Source: Sphingomonadales bacterium
Lineage (GTDB): Bacteria; Pseudomonadota; Alphaproteobacteria; Sphingomonadales; Sphingomonadaceae
Assembly: GCA_004173185.1 (NCBI GenBank)
Contig: SEFZ01000009.1
Span: 1 to 64,000 of the forward strand
DNA: 64,000 nt
Direction of reading: 5' to 3'
Translations under genes and position numbers: made by a program
Notes under the pieces: model-generated
The model's database searches: none
Told to the model about the DNA's origin: nothing
The model's input: only the letters and a program-made list of their open reading frames with translations
Shown: positions 8,777 through 18,393 of the stretch, piece after piece
Layout of the letters: every line of letters begins with the position of its first letter
How positions within the stretch are numbered: the stretch's first letter is position 1

Positions 8777-10767
8777 GCTGCTCTGGCGGCCAATTGTGCC
8801 AGCGCCGGCACGTCGATCGGCTCGGAGCACAGGAAGCCCTGAAAATACTGGCACCCTTCCTTCGCCAGCAAATCGAGCTGCACCTGCGTCTCCACACCCT
8901 CGGCGATCACCGAAAGCCCCAGCGAGCGCGCCATATCGATCACGCCACGCACCACCACGCGGTCGCGCGCGCTGCCGGCAATGTCCTGGCTCAGTTTCTT
9001 GTCGATCTTGAGATAATCGAGCGGAAGCGCCTTGAGATAAGCGAGGCTCGAATAGCCCGTGCCGAAATCGTCGATCGCCACCCTGCATCCCGCGCCGCGC
9101 AGTTCGCCGAGTAGCCGCGATGCTTCGCTGAGATCGGCCATGATCCCGCTTTCTGTCACTTCGACCGTGAGCCGCGAGCGCGGGAAGCCGCTGCCATCGA
9201 CCCGATCGAGCAGGCTGTCGGCAAAGCCATTGCGCGCCACATCGGCGGCGGTGACGTTGATCGAAAGGCGTAGTTTGTTCAGCGACGAGGGCCAATTGGC
9301 CGCCGCTGAAAGCGCGCGACGCTGGACATGATCGCTAAGCTGCGCCTCGAGTCCGGCGCGGTCGGCGGCGGCAAACAAGGTCTCCGCGCCGACTTCGCCA
9401 AATTCCGGATGCTGCCAGCGCGCCAGCGCCTCGACACCGATGATCTGCCCGGTCGCAATCGCGATTTGCGGCTGGAACAGCACGCCGATCTCGCCACGCT
9501 CCAGCGCCTTGTGAATGCTGCCGACCAGTTCATCGATCGGCGGCCCACCCGCTTCAAGCGCCGTGCCGTCGCCCAGCAACGTTTCGCTCGCGCGGCGCAG
9601 CAGGGTGGCGGCAGTATCTCCGGCAGCGCTTTCGGCGCTTGCCAGCCGCGCACCGAGCGGGGCGATCGCGCCACCCGCCACGAAAGGCCGCGAAAGGGCG
9701 TCCTCCAGCCTGGACTGCGCCGCCGCCAGCTTCGCGCTGTCGGCATCATCACTGGCGACAAGAAACTCCGAGCCCCCGATTCGCGCCACGATCGCGGTTT
9801 TGCCCAGCGCCTCCCGCGCCACCTCGGCTACCCGGCGCGATACCGCGCGGAGCAATTCGTCGCCTGCCGCGCGACCATAAGCGGTGTTGACGGTCTCGAA
9901 GCGCGTCAGCCCGATCAGGATCGTGCCGATCTTGCCGTCCTCGCTCAGCCGCCGATCGATCCAGCGCCGCGCGCTCGGTCCGTCCCGCGCGCCGGTTAGC
10001 GCATCGCGCACGGCCGCGCTGGCGTCGGGCGCGACGCCCAGAGCCTCGACCAATGCATGCAGCCGCTTGGTCCGCGCATCGAACTGAAGATGCTGCACGA
10101 CTCGGCCAATCCCGGGCAGATCATGCGCGAATGCCGTGGACGCCAGCTCTTCGCCCAGCCGCTTCAGTGCCGAACGGGTAAGCTGGCGATCGGCGCGATC
10201 GAGCTTTCCGAACAGCGCCCGCAAGCCCGGCGCCTCTGGCAACCCCAGCAGCATCGCCAGCGCGGGGGTCAATTGGAGAGACTTGAGGTCGGGATCGTAG
10301 CGCCAGCCCAAAGGTTCGGCCGCGGCCCCCGCCTGCCCGTTCCATCCGGCGAGTCGCTCGACATGGCGCAGGGCAAAGCGGATCGCATGCGCCATCGCCG
10401 CCGAAGACATGGGGCTCGACAGAAAATGCGTCGCCCCCGCCTCATAGAAATGCCGCATATGCACTGCGTCACTTTGCGAAACGAAGATCAGCATCGCCGC
10501 GCCATGCGCCGCAATCGGCCCGCTGAGGATCTTGGCGGCTTCCAGCCCGTCGCTGAGCGCGCCGCGCGCGTCGATCACCGCGACTGCGGCGCCGCTGGTG
10601 ATGAAGCGCCGCTCAAGCCCTTCGCTGCGACGCGCGGCGACCACTTTCCAGCCGCCTCCGGCCGCCGCCGCTGCAACCTCGTCGCGCTGGCGGAAGGAAA
10701 GCACGAATACCGGCGCTTCTTGCGAAGGCACAGCACCTGCATCGATGACGGTAAAATCTTCAGACAT
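8773..10767 (-). CDS. GGDEF/EAL protein with receiver-like N-terminus (probable c-di-GMP phosphodiesterase)
   Basis: A 664-residue three-part protein. Residues 1-125 resemble a receiver fold (AAVAVIDARGA, a conserved-looking FVSQSD and SSPMSS), but phosphorylation is uncertain. The GGDEF domain (about 250-390) has the active loop changed to RIGGSEF, so cyclase activity is doubtful. The EAL domain (about 410-660) keeps EALARW, DDFGTGYSSLAYLK, LKIDK and EGVET, the metal and general-base residues of active phosphodiesterases. Net c-di-GMP degradation is therefore likely. The ATG at 10767 has GAGG six bases upstream; a GTG lies two codons earlier. It diverges from moaA. Confidence 0.88.
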   Translation of the reverse strand: MSEDFTVIDAGAVPSQEAPVFVLSFRQRDEVAAAAAGGGWKVVAARRSEGLERRFITSGAAVAVIDARGALSDGLEAAKILSGPIAAHGAAMLIFVSQSDAVHMRHFYEAGATHFLSSPMSSAAMAHAIRFALRHVERLAGWNGQAGAAAEPLGWRYDPDLKSLQLTPALAMLLGLPEAPGLRALFGKLDRADRQLTRSALKRLGEELASTAFAHDLPGIGRVVQHLQFDARTKRLHALVEALGVAPDASAAVRDALTGARDGPSARRWIDRRLSEDGKIGTILIGLTRFETVNTAYGRAAGDELLRAVSRRVAEVAREALGKTAIVARIGGSEFLVASDDADSAKLAAAQSRLEDALSRPFVAGGAIAPLGARLASAESAAGDTAATLLRRASETLLGDGTALEAGGPPIDELVGSIHKALERGEIGVLFQPQIAIATGQIIGVEALARWQHPEFGEVGAETLFAAADRAGLEAQLSDHVQRRALSAAANWPSSLNKLRLSINVTAADVARNGFADSLLDRVDGSGFPRSRLTVEVTESGIMADLSEASRLLGELRGAGCRVAIDDFGTGYSSLAYLKALPLDYLKIDKKLSQDIAGSARDRVVVRGVIDMARSLGLSVIAEGVETQVQLDLLAKEGCQYFQGFLCSEPIDVPALAQLAARAA

Positions 10768-10848
10768 TCGCACCTCGATAGCGCGGTGTGCGAGCCTTCG
10801 CGAATCCTAAGGCTTGTTTGCCCACAGCTTGTCGCTTAACCCGTCCGC

Positions 10849-11847
10849 ATGGCCTGCGCCCCCGCTTTGGTTGACCGTCACGGGCGAGCTATCAGCTATC
10901 TGCGCATCTCCGTGACCGATCGCTGCGATCTCCGCTGCCGCTATTGCATGTCCGAGACCATGACCTTCCTGCCGCGCGATGCTCTGCTGCGGCTGGAAGA
11001 AATCGCGTTGATCGCCGAGCGGTTCATCGCACGCGGGGTGCGCAAGATTCGGCTTACCGGCGGAGAGCCCCTTGTGCGCCGCGACGCAATCGATCTGGCG
11101 CGCCGGCTGGGGCGGCAAATCGGTTCCGGGCTGGACGAACTGACGCTGACCACCAACGGCAATCGGCTGGCGGAATATGCGGAAGCGCTGTTCGATGCAG
11201 GCGTGCGCCGCGTGAATGTCAGCCTCGACAGCCGCGATCCGGAGACTTTCCGCCACATCACCCGCACCGGCGATGTCAGCCGCGTTCTTTCGGGCATCGC
11301 CGCCGCACAGTCAGCCGGGCTGCGGGTCAAGATCAACATGGTCGCGCTCAAGGGGCTGAACGACAGCGAGATCGCCCCCATGCTCGCATGGTGCGCCGCT
11401 GAGGGCCTCGACCTCACGCTGATCGAGACGATGCCGCTGGGCGTGATCGATGAGGACCGCGCAGACCGCTTCCTTCCGCTCACCGGCGTGCTCGCCGATC
11501 TTCAGGAGCGATTCGCACTCGTTCGGGACGCGCATCGCAGCGGCGGCCCGGCGCGCTATTGGCGGATCGAGGGCACCGATACCCGGCTCGGGTTGATCTC
11601 GCCGCTCACCGCCAATTTCTGCGACACGTGCAATCGCGTGCGGCTTACCACCGAGGGAAAGCTGTACATGTGCCTCGGACAAGACGATCAGGTCGATCTC
11701 AAGGCGGCGATCCGCACCGGCGGCATGTCCGCGCTCGACGACGCCATCGATCAGGCGCTCTCGCTAAAGCCCGTCCGTCATGACTTCCGCATCGAATCCG
11801 GCGCCGCGCCTGCCGTGGCGCGCCATATGAGTGTTACCGGCGGATGA
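10849..11847 (+). CDS. moaA: GTP 3',8-cyclase MoaA (molybdenum cofactor)
   Basis: A 332-residue radical SAM enzyme making the first step of molybdopterin synthesis from GTP. The N-terminal cluster motif CDLRCRYC is at about residues 26-33; LTGGEPLVRRD follows. The C-terminal second iron-sulfur cluster is present as CDTCNRVRLTTEGKLYMC. The C-terminus ends in ..SVTGG; the GG tail is a MoaA hallmark needed for GTP positioning. No good ribosome site precedes the ATG. It overlaps nadK by four bases (ATGA). No Moco riboswitch is visible in the short leader. Confidence 0.93.
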   Translation: MACAPALVDRHGRAISYLRISVTDRCDLRCRYCMSETMTFLPRDALLRLEEIALIAERFIARGVRKIRLTGGEPLVRRDAIDLARRLGRQIGSGLDELTLTTNGNRLAEYAEALFDAGVRRVNVSLDSRDPETFRHITRTGDVSRVLSGIAAAQSAGLRVKINMVALKGLNDSEIAPMLAWCAAEGLDLTLIETMPLGVIDEDRADRFLPLTGVLADLQERFALVRDAHRSGGPARYWRIEGTDTRLGLISPLTANFCDTCNRVRLTTEGKLYMCLGQDDQVDLKAAIRTGGMSALDDAIDQALSLKPVRHDFRIESGAAPAVARHMSVTGG

Positions 11848-12611
11848 TGACTCGCGCACTTGCTATCTCGCCCACTGCACCCGCGCTCGCCGCGGCGCAG
11901 GAATTGCGCGACACCTATGAATGGGTACCGCTCGAGGAAGCCGAATGCGTCGTGGCGCTCGGCGGCGACGGCTTCATGCTTCAGACGCTACACGCCATGC
12001 TCGGCAAGCGCCGCATCCTGCCGGTGTTCGGCATGAACCTCGGCACCATCGGCTTCCTGATGAACGACTGGCGGATCACCGGTCTGGACGATCGCCTTGC
12101 CCGCACCAAACCCTTCCGCGTTTCTCCGCTCAGCATGACCGCCACCACAGTCGATGGCGAAACCGTCGTGCTGCCCGCGATCAACGAAGTCTCGCTGCTG
12201 CGCGAAACCCGCCAGACCGCGAAGCTGGAAATCATGATCAACGACCGAATCGTGATGCCCGAACTGATCGCGGACGGCATGCTCGTCGCCACCCCTGCGG
12301 GTTCGACGGCCTATAACCTCTCTGCCAATGGCCCGATCCTCCCGCTCGGTTCGGCATTGCTTACGCTTACCCCGATCAGTCCCTTCCGCCCCCGGCGCTG
12401 GCGCGGCGCGATTCTGCCGGAGAAGACCCGCATCGGCATCCGCGTGCTGGAGGCGAACAAGCGGCCGGTCAGCGCCGTGGCCGATCAGCGCGAAGTCCGC
12501 GAAGTTTCCTCGGTCCAGATCGAGATCGATCACACGCGCGACCTGACGCTGCTGTTCGATCCCGAGCATGCGCTGGACGATAGAATTACGATGGAGCAAT
12601 TCATCGCCTGA
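11844..12611 (+). CDS. nadK: NAD kinase
   Basis: A 255-residue NAD kinase phosphorylating NAD to NADP. The catalytic GGDG motif stands in VVALGGDGFML near residue 40, followed by FGMNLGTIGFLMN, the NE motif in INEVSLLRE, and the nucleotide-binding TPAGSTAYNLSANGPI segment. It is slightly shorter than E. coli NadK at the N-terminus, as is usual in alphaproteobacteria. An ATG three bases downstream is an alternative start. Coupled to moaA by an ATGA overlap. Confidence 0.93.
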   Translation: MMTRALAISPTAPALAAAQELRDTYEWVPLEEAECVVALGGDGFMLQTLHAMLGKRRILPVFGMNLGTIGFLMNDWRITGLDDRLARTKPFRVSPLSMTATTVDGETVVLPAINEVSLLRETRQTAKLEIMINDRIVMPELIADGMLVATPAGSTAYNLSANGPILPLGSALLTLTPISPFRPRRWRGAILPEKTRIGIRVLEANKRPVSAVADQREVREVSSVQIEIDHTRDLTLLFDPEHALDDRITMEQFIA

Positions 12612-12662
12612 AAGCGGCTTGCAAACTCATTTTGCGCTGCTATTAGCCTGCCTTCGCGCTGT

Positions 12663-12737
12663 TCCCTGATAGCTCAGCGGTAGAGTAGGTGACTGTTAAT
12701 CACTTGGTCGTTGGTTCGAATCCAACTCAGGGAGCCA
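12663..12737 (+). tRNA. tRNA-Asn (GTT)
   Basis: A cloverleaf can be drawn. The acceptor arms TCCCTGA (12663-12669) and TCAGGGA (12727-12733) pair. The D arm contains AGCTCAGCGGTAGAG. The anticodon loop CTGTTAA carries GTT between GGTGA and TCACT, and the T loop is GTTCGAA. The discriminator base is G and the terminal CCA is encoded. It lies in the gap between nadK and the deaminase gene. Confidence 0.96.
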
Positions 12738-12819
12738 GCGCGAAAAAGCCCCCAAAATCGCTGATCGCCGCACCGCACGCCGCTTGCGACTCTCCCCCGC
12801 CCCTGCGATGACCCTCCGC

Positions 12820-13836
12820 ATGAGCGATCTCGACACTTTCATCACTGGCCTGCCCAAGGCTGAACTGCATCTCCATATCGAGGGCAGCCTCGAACCTGAG
12901 CAAATGTTCGAATTTGCCCAGCGCAACGCAGTCGAAATTCCCTTCAAATCGGTCGAGGAAGTGCGCGCCGCGTATGAATTCTCGAACCTTCAGGACTTTC
13001 TCGACATTTATTATGCCGGCGCCAATGTGCTGCGCACCGAGGCGGACTTCCGCGATCTGGCGATGGCCTATTTCGATCGCTCGGCCGCCGACGGCGTCGT
13101 CCATGCCGAAATCTTCTTCGATCCACAGACGCATACCGATCGCGGTATCCCCTTCGGCGTGGTCGCCAACGGCCTGTTACAGGGCATGGCCGATGCCGAA
13201 GCGAAGCATGGTCTCACTTCGAAGCTGATTCTCTGCTTCCTGCGCCATCTCGATGAGGAAGCCGCCTTCGAGACGCTGGGTCAGGCTCAGCCCTGGATCG
13301 ATCAGATCGCAGGCGTTGGCCTCGATTCGTCCGAAGTCGGCCATCCCCCTTCGAAGTTTGAGCGCGTCTTCGCCGCCGCGGCTGCGATGGGCCTCAAGCG
13401 CGTCGCGCATGCCGGGGAGGAAGGCCCGCCCGAATATGTGACGGAAGCGCTCGATCTGCTTCAGGTCGATCGGCTCGATCATGGCAATCGCAGCCTCGAA
13501 GACCCCGCCTTGGTCGCCCGGCTGGCGCGCTCTGCGATGACGCTCACCGTCTGCCCGCTATCGAACGTCAAACTGTGCAACGTCGAATCGATCGAGACCC
13601 ACCCGATCGACCGGATGCTCGAACTCGGCCTGCGCGCGACGGTAAACTCGGACGATCCCGCGTATTTCGGCGGCTATGTCGGCGACAATTACAAGGCGAT
13701 TGCGGGCGGTCGCGGGCTGAGCAAAGCGCAGCTCGTCACGCTGGCGCGCAACTCCTTCCTCGGCTCATTCCTGCCCGACGATGCCGTGGCGGCGCACCTC
13801 GCCAAGCTCGACGCCTATGCGGAGGCAAATGCATGA
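12820..13836 (+). CDS. Adenosine/adenine deaminase family protein, probably adenine deaminase (type 2)
   Basis: A 338-residue metal-dependent deaminase. Zinc ligands are HLHIEG (His17 and His19), the histidine in RVAHAGEEGPPE, which also carries the catalytic Glu, and the aspartates of VNSDDPAYF. The segment LDSSEVGHPPSKF matches the type 2 adenine deaminases (Pseudomonas and fungal Aah1 type) rather than the LAGDE of true adenosine deaminases, so adenine to hypoxanthine is the more likely reaction. The start is set at ATG 12820; 12808 is possible, and neither has a clear ribosome site. It overlaps the next gene, a phosphoribosyltransferase, by four bases. Confidence 0.85.
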   Translation: MSDLDTFITGLPKAELHLHIEGSLEPEQMFEFAQRNAVEIPFKSVEEVRAAYEFSNLQDFLDIYYAGANVLRTEADFRDLAMAYFDRSAADGVVHAEIFFDPQTHTDRGIPFGVVANGLLQGMADAEAKHGLTSKLILCFLRHLDEEAAFETLGQAQPWIDQIAGVGLDSSEVGHPPSKFERVFAAAAAMGLKRVAHAGEEGPPEYVTEALDLLQVDRLDHGNRSLEDPALVARLARSAMTLTVCPLSNVKLCNVESIETHPIDRMLELGLRATVNSDDPAYFGGYVGDNYKAIAGGRGLSKAQLVTLARNSFLGSFLPDDAVAAHLAKLDAYAEANA

Positions 13837-14348
13837 CCGACGTCGTATTCACACCCTTCACCCATGAAGAGATGGTCGCCGGCGTCCATGCCATTGCCGA
13901 GGCGGCGGTGGCGTGGAGCCCCTCGCTGCTCGTCGGCGTCGGCCGCGGCGGGCTTACCCCCGCTGTGTTCCTGTCGCACCGGATGGGGCTCTCGATGGTC
14001 TCGATCGACTATTCCACCAAGATCGCGCAGTTCGGCGAAGAGCTGATCGCGATCCTTGCCCAGCGCACCCGCGATGGCGACCGGCTCCTGTTCGTCGAGG
14101 ATATCAACGACAGCGGCAAGACGATCGGCGAGATCCGCGCCGCGCTCATGGCCGAGGGTGCGGTGGCCGATCGGATTCGCTTCGCCGTGCTGATGGACAA
14201 CAGCCAGTCGTCGCAGAAGGTGGAATATGGCGCGCGCCGCATCGATCGCACCGTCCAGAAGGATTGGTTCGTATTCCCATGGGAAGCGATGGCGCCCCGC
14301 GAAGCGTTGACCGAGGACGCGATGGAAGTGCCGGAGCGGATCGCCTGA
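13833..14348 (+). CDS. Purine phosphoribosyltransferase (hypoxanthine/xanthine type)
   Basis: A 171-residue type I phosphoribosyltransferase. The PRPP loop is LFVEDINDSGKT near 87-98, and an early VGVGRGGLTPAVFLS loop contacts pyrophosphate. The C-terminal part with KDWFVFPWE fits the Gpt/XGPT-like hypoxanthine or xanthine enzymes found in archaea and alphaproteobacteria. Its ATGA overlap with the deaminase suggests a two-step salvage unit in which adenine is deaminated to hypoxanthine and then converted to IMP. The base preference is inferred from context. Confidence 0.8.
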   Translation: MTDVVFTPFTHEEMVAGVHAIAEAAVAWSPSLLVGVGRGGLTPAVFLSHRMGLSMVSIDYSTKIAQFGEELIAILAQRTRDGDRLLFVEDINDSGKTIGEIRAALMAEGAVADRIRFAVLMDNSQSSQKVEYGARRIDRTVQKDWFVFPWEAMAPREALTEDAMEVPERIA

Positions 14349-14478
14349 GCCGCTCTGTTCAGCCACGGGCAATCGCGCGCATGTCACGATTCGTCGCAGA
14401 CGCGTGCCGGACCCAAAGCGGCAACATGCGCGTTGCATGCCTATACGAATATCAGTTCGCCTAACCCCCGGAGGAACC

Positions 14479-15081
14479 ATGCGAATCTTCAACCTCAAGC
14501 GTCCGCGCATCGCCGCTCTCGCGCTCGCTCTGGCGGGCAGTGCCGCGCTTGGCGGCTGCATGACCGCAACGCCCTATCAGCCCGCTACCACGAGCTCGTC
14601 GGGCGGCTATTCGGACCAGCAGATCGAAAGCGACCGTTTCCAGGTCAGCTTCCGTGGCAACACGCTCACGTCGCGTGAGACGGTCGAGCGCTATCTGCTC
14701 TTCCGCGCCGCCGAACTGACCGTCCAGCGCGGGTTCGACCATTTCATTCTGGTCTCGAAGGATACCGAGAAGGAATCGACCACCTATCGCTCGCCGGGCA
14801 TCGGTGGCAGTGCGGGCTTTGGCGGGTCCTATGGCTATTGGAACCCCTATTGGCGCTTCTATCGCCCGCGCTTCGGCGGCTGGCGCAGCTTCGACCCCTT
14901 CTATGACGATCCTTTCTGGCGCTCGCGCGATTGGGATTATCGCACGGTCAACCGCTACGAAGCGATGGCCGAGATCGTCACCGGCAAGGGCCCCAAGCCC
15001 ACCACCAATGTCCGCGCTTTCGATGCGCGCGAAGTGATCGACCGGCTCGGGCCGTCGATCGTGACGCCGCCGGAGAAGTAA
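14479..15081 (+). CDS. Outer-membrane lipoprotein of the CC0125/CC1285 type
   Basis: A 200-residue predicted lipoprotein. A basic head and a hydrophobic stretch end in the lipobox ALGGC with Cys27. The body has the segment FQVSFRGNTLTSRETVERY, then LLFRAAELTVQRGFDHF, which recalls the Caulobacter CC0125/CC1285 lipoprotein family; function is unknown. A tyrosine-, tryptophan- and glycine-rich middle (about 112-145) looks disordered or surface exposed. GGAGGA stands three bases from the ATG. A strong terminator follows the stop. Confidence 0.8.
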   Translation: MRIFNLKRPRIAALALALAGSAALGGCMTATPYQPATTSSSGGYSDQQIESDRFQVSFRGNTLTSRETVERYLLFRAAELTVQRGFDHFILVSKDTEKESTTYRSPGIGGSAGFGGSYGYWNPYWRFYRPRFGGWRSFDPFYDDPFWRSRDWDYRTVNRYEAMAEIVTGKGPKPTTNVRAFDAREVIDRLGPSIVTPPEK

Positions 15082-15087
15082 GCACAT

Positions 15088-15129
15088 AAAAAGGGCCTCC
15101 CTCGCTTTCGGCGAGGGAGGCCCTTTTTT
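15088..15129. terminator. Bidirectional intrinsic terminator (lipoprotein / secA)
   Basis: GGGCCTCCCTCGC (15093-15105) pairs perfectly with GCGAGGGAGGCCC (15111-15123) around a five-base loop. Five A residues precede and six T residues follow. It serves the lipoprotein gene on the plus strand and secA on the minus strand. Confidence 0.95.
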
Positions 15130-15148
15130 GCGCCTTGGCGCTAGCGGC

Positions 15149-17887
15149 TTACGCCACCTGCCCGTGGCAGTGCTTGTACTTCAGCCCCGAACCGCAGGGG
15201 CAGGTCGAGTTGCGGCTGACCAGACGATCCCATTCCGCCGGATCGGTCGGCAGGTCCGCGCCCGAAGGCTGCGGAATCGCCAGCGGTGGCATCTGGGCAA
15301 GCACATTGCCCGACGCGCCACCATCATAGTCATAGGTATCGTCTTCGCCGCTCAGCGGATCGATATGCGTCGTCAGGAAGTCCGGCAGTTCCGGCAGATC
15401 GGTCGGCGGCGCCATGCGGAACTGCGCCATCGCCAGCGTGCGGGTCACGTCCTCGCGGATCGTCTCGAGCATGCGCTGGAAGAGCGCGAACGCCTCGTGC
15501 TTATACTCGTTGATCGGCGTCTTCTGGGCATAAGCGCGCAGATGGATCACCTGGCGCAGCGCGTCGAGCATCGAAAGATGCTCCTTCCAGTGATTGTCGA
15601 GGCTCTGGAGCAGAATCGACTTCTCGACCTGACGCCACGTCTCGGGCTCCAGCTCGGCAGCCTTGTCGTTGATCAGCTTGTCCGCGATTTCCCGGACCCG
15701 CTCCTCGACCATCTCGGGCTCGACCGCCTCTTCCTTGATCCAATCATCGACGGGAACTTCGATGTTGAGCACCGAGGCGAGCTTTTCCTTGAGCTCGACC
15801 AGATTCCACTGCTCGGGATAGGAATTGGGCGGGCATGCCTCGCCAACGATCGCGTTGACCGTCTCGGCGCGCATATCCTCGACCACGTCGCCCACCGTAT
15901 CGGCATCCATGATGTCGGCGCGCTGCTCGTAGATCACCTTGCGCTGATCGTTCATCACGTCATCATATTCGACGACCTGTTTACGGATGTCGTAGTTGCG
16001 CGCTTCGACCTTCTTCTGCGCAGTCTCGATGGCCTTGGAGAGCCATTTGGAGCCGATCGCCTCGCCGTCTTCGATGTTGTTGCGCATCATCTTGGCGAAC
16101 AGCGTGTTCGAACCGAAGATGCGCAGCAGATCGTCGTCCAGCGAGAGGTAGAAGCGGCTGAGGCCCGGATCGCCCTGACGGCCCGAACGGCCGCGGAGCT
16201 GGTTATCGATGCGGCGGCTCTCATGCCGCTCGGTGCCGAGCACGAACAGGCCGCCAGCTTCGCGCACGCGGTTCTTCTCGGCCTCGATCTCGGCCTTGAT
16301 CTGCGCGATCGCGGCGTCCTTATCCGGACCCGCGGGCATCTCGCTCAATTCGTCTTCGACGCGAAACTCAAGGTTGCCACCCAGCTGAATGTCCGTGCCG
16401 CGGCCCGCCATGTTGGTCGCGATGGTAACCGCGCCCAGTCGGCCTGCCTGCGCCACGATGCGCGCTTCCATCTCGTGGAGACGCGCATTGAGCACGGCGT
16501 GATCCACGCCTTCCTTGTTGAGGAAGTCGCTGAGCATCTCGCTCTTCTCGATCGAGACGGTGCCGACCAGCACCGGCTGGCCCTTGGCGGCATGCTCCTT
16601 GATCCGCTTGGCGATCGCGCCAAACTTCTCTTCGATCGTCTTGTAGAATTCGTCTTCCTCATCGACGCGGCTGACCGGCAGGTTGGTCGGGATCGTGACG
16701 ACGTTCATCTTGTAGATGTCGAAGAATTCGGGTGCCTCGGTGGCGGCAGTGCCGGTCATGCCCGAGAGCTTGGGGTACATGCGGAAATAGTTCTGGAAGG
16801 TGATCGAGGCCATGGTCTGGTTCTCGGGCTCGATCGCCACATTTTCCTTGGCTTCCACCGCCTGGTGCAGACCGTCCGACCAGCGGCGACCGTCCATCAT
16901 GCGGCCGGTGAACTCATCGATGATGACGACCTTGCCGTCCTTCACGATGTAATCGATGTCGCGCTTGAACATCATGTTCGCGCGCAGCGCCTGATTCAGA
17001 TGGTGGACCACCTGGGTGTTCTCGAAATCATACAGGTTCGCGCCGACCAGAATGCCCGCAGCTTCGAGCATACGCTCGGCCTTTTCGGTGCCGTCCTCGG
17101 TCAGGATGATCGACTTCTGCTTCTCGTCCTTCTCGTAATCCGCCGCCGCAAACTGCTTCACGATCACGTCGACCTGCATATACAGTTCGGACTTGTCGTC
17201 GGTCGGGCCGGAGATGATCAGCGGGGTGCGGGCTTCGTCGATCAGGATCGAATCGACTTCGTCGACGATTGCGTAATTGAAGGGACGCTGCGTCATCGAC
17301 GCGCGGTCATACTTCATATTGTCGCGCAGATAATCGAAGCCGAACTCGTTGTTCGTGCCGTAGGTGATGTCCGAGGCATAAGCGTCGCGACGTTCCTGAT
17401 CGCTCAGGTTCGGCACGATCGTGCCGGTCGTCATGCCCAGGAAGCGATACACGCGGCCCATCCATTCGGCATCGCGCGCCGCGAGGTAATCGTTGACGGT
17501 GACGACATGGACGCCGTCGCCCGGCAGCGCATTCAGATAGGTTGCGAGCGTCGCGACCAGTGTCTTGCCCTCGCCGGTGCGCATTTCGGCGATTTCGCCG
17601 CGATGGAGCACGATGCCGCCGATCATCTGCACGTCATAATGGCGCTGGCCGAGCACGCGCTTGGCCGCTTCACGCACCGTGGCAAAGGCTTCGGGAAGCA
17701 GATTGTCGAGCTTTTCGCCATTGGCGAGCTGCTCGCGGAACTTGACCGTCTGGCCGGCAAGCGCTTCGTCGCTCATCGCCGAGATAGTGGGTTCGAAGGC
17801 GTTGATCTTGGTGACGATCGCGCCGAGCGACTTCACATAACGTTCGTTGGACGATCCGAAGACTGTCTTGACCAGACCGGCGAGCAT
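15149..17887 (-). CDS. secA: Protein translocase ATPase SecA
   Basis: A 912-residue SecA, the motor that pushes preproteins through SecYEG. NBD1 carries Walker [12 protein letters not shown] near residue 103 and [13 protein letters not shown]. The preprotein cross-linking domain follows, and NBD2 has [14 protein letters not shown] and [11 protein letters not shown]. The C-terminal linker ends in the zinc motif [13 protein letters not shown] used for SecB binding. Length is normal. AGGAA stands five bases before the ATG. A short secreted ORF lies 111 bases upstream in the same direction. Confidence 0.97.
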   Translation of the reverse strand: MLAGLVKTVFGSSNERYVKSLGAIVTKINAFEPTISAMSDEALAGQTVKFREQLANGEKLDNLLPEAFATVREAAKRVLGQRHYDVQMIGGIVLHRGEIAEMRTGEGKTLVATLATYLNALPGDGVHVVTVNDYLAARDAEWMGRVYRFLGMTTGTIVPNLSDQERRDAYASDITYGTNNEFGFDYLRDNMKYDRASMTQRPFNYAIVDEVDSILIDEARTPLIISGPTDDKSELYMQVDVIVKQFAAADYEKDEKQKSIILTEDGTEKAERMLEAAGILVGANLYDFENTQVVHHLNQALRANMMFKRDIDYIVKDGKVVIIDEFTGRMMDGRRWSDGLHQAVEAKENVAIEPENQTMASITFQNYFRMYPKLSGMTGTAATEAPEFFDIYKMNVVTIPTNLPVSRVDEEDEFYKTIEEKFGAIAKRIKEHAAKGQPVLVGTVSIEKSEMLSDFLNKEGVDHAVLNARLHEMEARIVAQAGRLGAVTIATNMAGRGTDIQLGGNLEFRVEDELSEMPAGPDKDAAIAQIKAEIEAEKNRVREAGGLFVLGTERHESRRIDNQLRGRSGRQGDPGLSRFYLSLDDDLLRIFGSNTLFAKMMRNNIEDGEAIGSKWLSKAIETAQKKVEARNYDIRKQVVEYDDVMNDQRKVIYEQRADIMDADTVGDVVEDMRAETVNAIVGEACPPNSYPEQWNLVELKEKLASVLNIEVPVDDWIKEEAVEPEMVEERVREIADKLINDKAAELEPETWRQVEKSILLQSLDNHWKEHLSMLDALRQVIHLRAYAQKTPINEYKHEAFALFQRMLETIREDVTRTLAMAQFRMAPPTDLPELPDFLTTHIDPLSGEDDTYDYDGGASGNVLAQMPPLAIPQPSGADLPTDPAEWDRLVSRNSTCPCGSGLKYKHCHGQVA

Positions 17888-17998
17888 GGGAATTCCTGTT
17901 CAAATCTAAAGGGTTGTAAAGCGGTCGCGCCCGTGGCGGCGCCCGCGAAATGCGTGAGATGCAAGAATGCGCGCGCCTCTAACGGGCGGCGCGGGGCC

Positions 17999-18259
17999 TC
18001 ATTCGAGTCGACGCTCGAACGGGAAATGCTGGCCGACAAGCGGCACGGCGCTGGCGGGACGAAGCACAACAGTTTCGCGACGCAGGCTGTGCGCAGTCTG
18101 CGCCATCGGCATGACTGCGCGGGCGGGCTGTGCCGCGGCCTGCGCAACCTGCGCAGCATGAACCACCGCAACACCCTGTACCTGACGCAGTTGGCGATCG
18201 CCCGAACCGGTACCGGTCAGGCTCGCGAAAAGCGCAGTAAGGAGAAGCAGCAATTCCAA
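17999..18259 (-). CDS. Small secreted hypothetical protein upstream of secA
   Basis: An 86-residue ORF beginning at TTG 18259 with AGGA seven bases upstream. An in-frame stop just upstream (TGA at 18265-18263) limits the start. The N-terminus MELLLLLTALFASLTG looks like a signal sequence or anchor; the rest is rich in Ala, Val and Gln and ends in a basic PFERRLE. I recognise no family. It lies directly upstream of secA in the same orientation, which is the position of SecM in E. coli, but no known arrest motif is seen. An overlapping frame (to 18302) has poorer composition. Confidence 0.55.
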   Translation of the reverse strand: MELLLLLTALFASLTGTGSGDRQLRQVQGVAVVHAAQVAQAAAQPARAVMPMAQTAHSLRRETVVLRPASAVPLVGQHFPFERRLE

Positions 18260-18314
18260 GCGTCAGTCCTGCGTGAACGCCCGCGCGGGCGAAGCCCCGC
18301 ACGGATCGTCACGT

Positions 18315-18343
18315 AACATAGTATCTGCGCGCCGGTTCGCCAA
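18315..18343 (-). promoter_or_regulatory. Possible sigma-70 promoter for the secA unit
   Basis: On the minus strand TTGGCG (18343-18338) and TATGTT (18320-18315) are 17 bases apart, each four of six matches to consensus. Transcription would start near 18308, about 50 bases before the small secreted ORF. Confidence 0.35.
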
Positions 18344-18393
18344 TGGAAATCCGCAGTAAAGCGCAGCGCAAGCGCGCCGGCCGCAGGATAGGC

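Noticed and set aside
12696..12947. 83-residue minus-strand frame ending in LPELDSNQRPSD
   Set aside because: It is a translation of the antisense of tRNA-Asn and the start of the deaminase gene, a well-known false protein.
15128..18316. A 1062-residue open frame on the plus strand
   Set aside because: It lies antisense to secA throughout. The GC-rich third positions of secA leave the opposite frame open; there is no ribosome site and no domain.
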